Assembly (NCBI GenBank): GCA_017614895.1
Contig: JAGAAZ010000083.1
Location: forward strand, 1 to 35,549
Reading direction: 5' to 3'
Length of the DNA: 35,549 bases
DNA from: Bacteroidaceae bacterium
GTDB lineage: Bacteria; Bacteroidota; Bacteroidia; Bacteroidales; Bacteroidaceae
In this document: one piece after another, positions 32,144 through 35,549 of the stretch
Position numbering within the stretch: the first letter of the stretch is position 1
How the letters are laid out: each line of letters opens with the position of its first letter
The notes under the pieces: generated by a model
Database searches by the model: none
What the model saw: the letters and a program-made list of their open reading frames with translations, nothing else
Told to the model about the DNA's origin: nothing
Program-made: the position numbers and the translations under genes

Positions 32144-32171
32144 CTCTTACTTCTTACCTCTCACCTCTATT
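32144..32171. repeat. Heptamer array across the P5-like gene's stop codon
   Basis: Units CTCTTAC, TTCTTAC, CTCTCAC and CTCTATT with 7-nt period. It covers the last codons and stop of the P5-like gene (32154) and the intergenic side. The words match array 1 at 29434-29475. Confidence 0.85.
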
Positions 32172-32624
32172 ATGCTTCGGAAACGCCAGTTCATACCCCC
32201 TTCTCACCGTCTCCAAATCTGCTTCCGTCACATACGCATCGCCATTCTCCACCTTCGCCATTGCCCAGACAAATCGGATGGCTTCCTCTCGCTTCTCGGC
32301 TATCCACGAGTCCACCACGATGGTGCTTGTTGGATGCAGTCCTGTCAGTTGGCACACCCTTTCGACATAGGCTTTTGTGTGGTTGTGGTCCTTGGGTGGT
32401 GCCCATCGGTAGATGATGTCAATGACCGTCCAGCGTTGGTACTTCTGGTTGTAGGTGTTCAGCAGGATGAACGCTGCCCTGTACCCCATCTCCATGCTCT
32501 CGAAGATGCAGAACTTGCCGTCGTGGCTGACTTGCCCCTTCCACAGCTTGCCACCCTTTCGGATGTTCAAGGGGTTCTTGTTCCTGATACCCCTTGGGAG
32601 TTTTTTTGTTGTTGTCTTCTTCAT
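32154..32624 (-). CDS. Phage structural protein P5-like (lysozyme-fold-like) protein
   Basis: A 156-aa protein without signal peptide. The block RGIRNKNPLNIRKGGKLWKG, followed by FCIFESMEMGYRAAFILLNTY, YRWAPPKDHNHTKAYVERVC and the late AMAKVENGD, matches proteins annotated as structural protein P5 or muramidase-like in Bacteroidetes phages and mobile regions. It may act on peptidoglycan during release or transfer; no catalytic residue can be assigned with confidence. Its ATG overlaps the stop of the 117-aa gene upstream (ATGA), so the two are coupled. Its 3' end runs into a heptamer array. Confidence 0.75.
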   Translation of the reverse strand: MKKTTTKKLPRGIRNKNPLNIRKGGKLWKGQVSHDGKFCIFESMEMGYRAAFILLNTYNQKYQRWTVIDIIYRWAPPKDHNHTKAYVERVCQLTGLHPTSTIVVDSWIAEKREEAIRFVWAMAKVENGDAYVTEADLETVRRGYELAFPKHNRGER

Positions 32625-32974
32625 GATGAAATACGTTTTGAAAGATTGATTAGCTTGATGTTCGTGAACTCCTTGCCGTTGTACTCACGCAGCGAGAACG
32701 AAATCGTCAGATCCAGTTCTGCCTGGCTTTCCATCAGCTCTTGGAGCTGCTTCACATAGTCAGGGTTTCCACAGATGTGGTCACACACCATGATGTCCTC
32801 GCCCTGCTTGCCATCGTTGCGCACGTATGGCACACTCACTGTCACTGGGTAAGTTTCACGTTTCTCACCCTCCTTGGTCGTCCAACTACGTGGCACGCCA
32901 ATCGATTTAATAAAACCAGTTTTAATCATAAATGTTTTTGTTTTTGAAAAATAATAATGTGTAAGTTCTCTCAT
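32621..32974 (-). CDS. Small hypothetical protein, possibly OB-fold
   Basis: A 117-aa protein; family not recognised. The pattern of strands (MIKTGFIKSIGVPRSW; KRETYPVTVSVPYV; AELDLTISFSLREYNGKEF; TNIKLINLSKR) would suit an OB-fold DNA-binding protein, like short SSB or DUF3127 proteins of mobile elements. This is a weak inference. An in-frame ATG at 32929 (MIKTGFIKSIG) is a likely alternative start. It overlaps the P5-like gene by 4 nt and is the first gene behind the -7 box at 33029-33022. Confidence 0.6.
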   Translation of the reverse strand: MRELTHYYFSKTKTFMIKTGFIKSIGVPRSWTTKEGEKRETYPVTVSVPYVRNDGKQGEDIMVCDHICGNPDYVKQLQELMESQAELDLTISFSLREYNGKEFTNIKLINLSKRISS

Positions 32975-33021
32975 CCGAGGTCTATGGGTTTATTGAGCCA
33001 CGTTCCTGTCGGATTTCTTTG

Positions 33022-33029
33022 CAAAGTTA
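33022..33029 (-). promoter_or_regulatory. -7 box for the 32974-29476 gene group
   Basis: TAACTTTG on the minus strand (33029-33022), followed by C, 47 nt before the ATG at 32974. It sits just downstream of the terminator of the preceding unit (33036-33067). Confidence 0.6.
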
Positions 33030-33035
33030 GGGCAT

Positions 33036-33067
33036 AAAAAAAACGCCCCAATGACTTGGAGCGTTTT
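33036..33067 (-). terminator. Terminator after the 164-aa gene
   Basis: Positions 33040-33046 pair with 33061-33067 and 33048-33051 with 33056-33059, with one internal mismatch and a TGAC loop. On the minus strand a run of eight T follows. It separates two minus-strand units in the cassette. Confidence 0.85.
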
Positions 33068-33097
33068 GGTAATGAATTGGTAATGTATTGGTAAAAT

Positions 33098-33592
33098 CTA
33101 CATGAGGTCAACCTTAGGGAGTGCCGCTTTTCCCAGTTCTGTGACCAATGCCAGCACCACCTCCCTGCATTGCAGAAAGAAGTTCTGATCATCCTTACTG
33201 GGTTTCACCTTGTCCATGCAGCGAGCATCCTGATCCATAAAGGTTAAGGAACATTCGCGCCTGATGTTGTTATAATCACATTCGTATTCCAGCTTACCCA
33301 AGGGCAGCTCTTTCACCTTGTCGCAGAAAGCAGGCACGTTGGTGGGGTAATTGCAATACCACTTCAAGCACCAATACACAGCCGCCCACTTGCGCTTCGA
33401 ATTAAGCGGCTTTTTTTCTCCATTGACAGCTTTGATGGCTTGCGCTATCTGCTCGTCCGTGTAACCATTCGTGTCCGTATGACCACCTCCAATGTTTACA
33501 GTCCCCGTGAAGGTAATCTCTTTGGCAATAAAGTTGCCAGGGCTATACACATTGATGCTGAACCCATCATTGTTTTTCTTTTGTTCTTCCAT
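33098..33592 (-). CDS. Hypothetical protein with SPGNFIA motif
   Basis: A 164-aa soluble protein; family not recognised. Near the N-terminus INVYSPGNFIAKEI is followed by a short glycine-rich turn (VNIGGGH). The rest is helical and cysteine-containing (WAAVYWCLKWYCNYP; EYECDYNNIRREC; DARCMDKV; FFLQCREVV). The SPGN-F/Y-IA motif also occurs at the C-terminus of the gene 7 nt upstream (33600), so the two may share a small domain or interaction tag. A strong terminator lies after the stop. Confidence 0.6.
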   Translation of the reverse strand: MEEQKKNNDGFSINVYSPGNFIAKEITFTGTVNIGGGHTDTNGYTDEQIAQAIKAVNGEKKPLNSKRKWAAVYWCLKWYCNYPTNVPAFCDKVKELPLGKLEYECDYNNIRRECSLTFMDQDARCMDKVKPSKDDQNFFLQCREVVLALVTELGKAALPKVDLM

Positions 33593-33599
33593 CTCCTTA

Positions 33600-33980
33600 C
33601 TATTTCCTTGTGATGTTATGCGCTATGTAATTACCAGGGCTTTTCACCTCTATCTCTGCATTCTTCACCTGTATGCCCATCATCCTCCTATTTCGGAACT
33701 CTTGCTCAATGCTGTCCACCAGTTCGAAGTCTTTCCTGGAACCGCGTCCTCTCAGCATCCTATTCAGCAACCACACGATAGATCTTGCCTCCTCCCACTC
33801 CACACAATCCTTGGCGTTCTCCACAATCTGCGAAAGCGTGAAGGTCGGCTCTGCATGTACCTGCTGTGCAGGAGGTGTCTGTTGCTCCGATTGCAACCGG
33901 TCAGCATCCTTCAGGAGTCCACTCAGCAGAGACTCTATCAGGCGCCCATTATTTTTATTATTCATTCCAATCGGTTGCAT
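33600..33980 (-). CDS. Hypothetical protein with C-terminal SPGNYIA motif
   Basis: A 126-aa protein; family not recognised. The first part is helical and polar with a Gln/Pro-rich linker (QSEQQTPPAQQVHAEP). A helical segment (VEWEEARSIVWLLNRMLRG; LVDSIEQEFRNRRMMG) precedes the C-terminal AEIEVKSPGNYIAHNITRK, which parallels the N-terminus of the next protein. An ATG at 33965 is an alternative start. It is the first gene of this two-gene unit. No full -7 box is evident upstream; GACCTTTG (34144-34137, minus) with TTTG 23 bp before it is a weak candidate. Confidence 0.55.
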   Translation of the reverse strand: MQPIGMNNKNNGRLIESLLSGLLKDADRLQSEQQTPPAQQVHAEPTFTLSQIVENAKDCVEWEEARSIVWLLNRMLRGRGSRKDFELVDSIEQEFRNRRMMGIQVKNAEIEVKSPGNYIAHNITRK

Positions 33981-34363
33981 ATCAATACGTTAAGGTTTTG
34001 ATAATTTTGGTTAGAGCCGACGAAAGACGAGAAAAGGAGCCACAAGGGCACCTTCCTTTCATCAAATAGGGACTACTGAATCAACCCTCCAATCACCTCT
34101 CAGTTTCCCTCAAATGTCGCTCATGAAATTCAACAGCAAAGGTCAGTATTTTTCATCAATCCACCAAGCAAAACCACACTTTTTTTTCAAGAATTTTTCA
34201 ACACCCCTGTTGATAAAATTCCATGAAAATGATAATCAACAAGATGCAAAAATCGAGGCGAAAAACGCCCCGATTTGGATGAAATTTTCATACAATGCCG
34301 ATGAATACACGGCTTGTAAGAGGATGGGATGAAAAAAGTGTAAAATGGGAAGTGGCAAACTTA
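33981..34363. other. Gene-free stretch between the cassette and the broken gene
   Basis: No convincing gene is seen. Structures present are a hairpin at 34250-34276 (two stem parts, one mismatch, A5 loop) without a good T tract, and an inverted pair TGTTGAT (34208-34214) and ATCAACA (34235-34241) with a 20-nt spacer. A weak minus-strand promoter candidate lies at 34137-34171. A 72-codon plus-strand frame at 34114-34332 lacks protein-like composition. Confidence 0.5.
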
Positions 34364-34493
34364 TTATTTCCCATATATGCGATTATATTCACTTATCGCT
34401 TGTTCATTACCACAATGGGCAGACATTAAAAGATATTCTTGTGATGCACGTTTGTTTCCCAGATCCTGTTCACGAACAGCCATATTATATAAA
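34364..34493 (-). pseudogene. 3' remnant of a Sel1/TPR-like gene cut by the IS element
   Basis: On the minus strand the frame entering from the IS left end reads RYLYNMAVREQDLGNKRAS, then YLLMSAHCGNEQAISEYN, and stops at 34366-34364. The spacing of Ala, Gly and Leu (A..EQDLGNKRA, L.SAHCGNEQAI) is that of Sel1/TPR helices. There is no start or upstream part, because the IS982-family terminal repeat begins at 34494. The 5' part would lie beyond the right end of the IS, outside the window. Confidence 0.6.
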
Positions 34494-34545
34494 TAACGTG
34501 AGTTCGACGAAAATAATTGCAAAATAAATGCCTTATTATTAGGTA

Positions 34546-34611
34546 ATTAGCGATATTTTTAGTAACTTTGTAGCTGCAAACAAACAAGTATTACTAAAGA
34601 ATATCGCTAAT
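34546..34611 (+). promoter_or_regulatory. Inverted repeat over the transposase promoter and start codon
   Basis: Positions 34546-34565 pair with 34591-34611 (20 bp, one bulged G at 34599) around a 25-nt loop. The IS promoter -7 box TAACTTTG (34563-34570) sits at the end of the left arm, and the first two bases of the transposase ATG (34610-34611) are the end of the right arm. RNA started at the IS promoter lacks the left arm; read-through RNA from outside contains both. Confidence 0.75.
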
Positions 34612-35524
34612 GTTTACCGAGGACAAAGTTACAGAAATTTTTTGTATTGCAGATGATTTTTGCATTTTTTTTGACTCCCAGATGAAAAAATATACCTTTA
34701 AGTCTGATAAGAAGCGTCAATATCACCGTTCCTGCACGATGTCAAAAGCGGAAATCATGATGATAATGATACTTTTCCATTCGTCTGGCTACAGATGCCT
34801 CAAGCATTTCTATCTTGAGCAGGTGTGCAAGCACATGCGCCATCTCTTTCCGAAAGTGGTATCATACAACAGATTCGTGGAGTTGGAGCGTGAGGTCGCG
34901 ATTCCTCTTATCATATTCATCAAGGAGGTGCTGCTTGGTAAATGTACAGGGATAAGCTTCGTGGACAGTACTCCACTGCGAGTCTGCCGTAATCAGAGAA
35001 TCCAGATGCACAAGACATTCAAGGGTATTGCCCAGAGAGGAAAATGTTCCATGGGATGGTTCTTCGGCTTCAAACTGCACCTGATATGTAATGAGAAGGG
35101 TGAGTTGCTGAACTTCATGATCACCCCGGGAGATGTCGATGATCGCAAGCCACTCGAATATAAGGCTTTTGTCGAGTTTATATATGGAAAACTCGTTGGA
35201 GACAAAGGATATATAGGCAAGGAACTCTTCCAGCGTCTCTTCGTTGATGGCATACAGCTCATCACGAAACTCAAAAGCAACATGAAAGGAGCTATGATGT
35301 CTGTATCCGATAAGCTTCTGCTAAGGAAAAGGGCCATCATTGAGACAGTGAACGACGAACTCAAGAATATTGCCCAGATAGAGCATTCGAGGCACAGGTG
35401 TTTTGATAATTTCATGGTAAACCTGCTGGCTGCTTTGGCTGCATATTGTTTCTTCCCGAAGAAACCTACCATTAGGGTGCAGACGGTTGACTGTTCTTAT
35501 GATAGACAACTTACTCTATTCTAG
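34610..35524 (+). CDS. IS982-family transposase
   Basis: A 304-aa DDE transposase. An N-terminal helical domain (about residues 1-100; KRQYHRSCTMSKAEIMMIMI is the conserved start of the family core) precedes the catalytic domain. Acidic residues are D119 in FVDSTPLRVC, D198 in VGDKGYIG and E245 in IIETVNDELK. RGKCSMGWFFGFKLHLICN is a strong IS982 signature. The frame is complete with no stop or shift, so the element may still be active. Its start codon is at the base of a long hairpin. Confidence 0.93.
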   Translation: MFTEDKVTEIFCIADDFCIFFDSQMKKYTFKSDKKRQYHRSCTMSKAEIMMIMILFHSSGYRCLKHFYLEQVCKHMRHLFPKVVSYNRFVELEREVAIPLIIFIKEVLLGKCTGISFVDSTPLRVCRNQRIQMHKTFKGIAQRGKCSMGWFFGFKLHLICNEKGELLNFMITPGDVDDRKPLEYKAFVEFIYGKLVGDKGYIGKELFQRLFVDGIQLITKLKSNMKGAMMSVSDKLLLRKRAIIETVNDELKNIAQIEHSRHRCFDNFMVNLLAALAAYCFFPKKPTIRVQTVDCSYDRQLTLF

Positions 35525-35549
35525 AGTATTTTCGTCGAACTCACGTTAA

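Larger units (their letters stand above)
34494..35549 (+). mobile_element. IS982-family insertion sequence
   Basis: A 22-bp perfect terminal inverted repeat is formed by 34494-34515 and 35527-35548 (outer end TAACGTGAGTTCG). The element is about 1055 bp with one transposase gene. The target duplication cannot be seen because the window ends one base after the right repeat. That position suggests a contig end at a repeated element (inference). Confidence 0.9.

Noticed and set aside
34114..34332. 72-codon plus-strand frame in the gap before the IS
   Set aside because: Composition is not protein-like, there is no -7 box, and the frame includes a hairpin-forming repeat.
34345..34527. 60-codon plus-strand frame running into the IS left end
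   Set aside because: The opposite strand gives a coherent Sel1/TPR-like reading that ends at 34364, which is the better explanation.
1..35549. tRNA, rRNA or riboswitch genes
   Set aside because: Intergenic spaces are short, and I saw no cloverleaf, T-loop or known riboswitch core. Absence is by eye only; a covariance-model search would be decisive.

Overview
The window looks like a Bacteroidales chromosome, most likely Prevotellaceae or a close relative. The main reasons are the repeated Bacteroidetes-type promoter (TAnnTTTG -7 box, sometimes with a TTTG -33 box about 20 bp upstream), secreted proteins with signal peptides ending in A-x-A-Q, a SusR/HTCS-type regulator beside a GH31 enzyme, DUF3108, DUF4956 and DUF2490 proteins, a VirE-N/DUF3987 protein and an IS982-family element. 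All identifications come from reading the sequence and from family knowledge; no database search was run.

Layout. (1) 1-6400: pyrimidine metabolism, with pyrE (-), pyrH (+) and a CAD-like carB (+), plus a CE6-like SGNH esterase and a small Sel1-repeat protein. (2) 6500-9200 (-): a coupled operon for a C-terminal processing protease, a 69-aa membrane protein and a DUF3108 protein. (3) 9300-11500 (+): xerD and serB. (4) 11558-19951 (+): a carbohydrate block with a clan GH-A-like glycosidase (ricin and Fn3 domains), a one-component membrane AraC regulator, a GH31 glycosidase behind a palindrome-rich promoter, a BASS-type transporter and an SpmA-SpmB fusion. (5) 19987-23223 (-): sufS, an LpxL/HtrB acyltransferase and a GT9 heptosyltransferase. 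(6) 23404-25548 (+): two secreted proteins of unknown function, one with an internal duplication. (7) 25631-29242 (-): a four-gene operon with a VTC-type polyphosphate polymerase, DUF4956 membrane protein, DUF2490 outer-membrane barrel and a beta-helix lipoprotein. It is the best candidate for an envelope polyphosphate or anionic-polymer system. (8) 29476-33980 (-): a phage/plasmid-like cassette (VirE-N/DUF3987 protein, P5-like protein, small unknowns) with no integrase in view. (9) 34364-35549: the 3' remnant of a gene cut by an IS982-family element whose right end coincides with the window end.

The most unusual signal is not a gene. Degenerate tandem arrays of 7- or 8-nt words recur at about ten places. 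At three places they fill the space between two divergent -7 boxes, twice as inverted arms. Elsewhere they lie inside signal-peptide codons, inside the VirE-like gene or across gene 3' ends. A second, GC-rich palindromic element occurs twice, once in frame inside the DUF3108 gene. Two genes (xerD and the heptosyltransferase) start only 4-5 nt after a -7 box and may have leaderless mRNAs. The IS982 leader can form a long hairpin over its start codon only in read-through transcripts.
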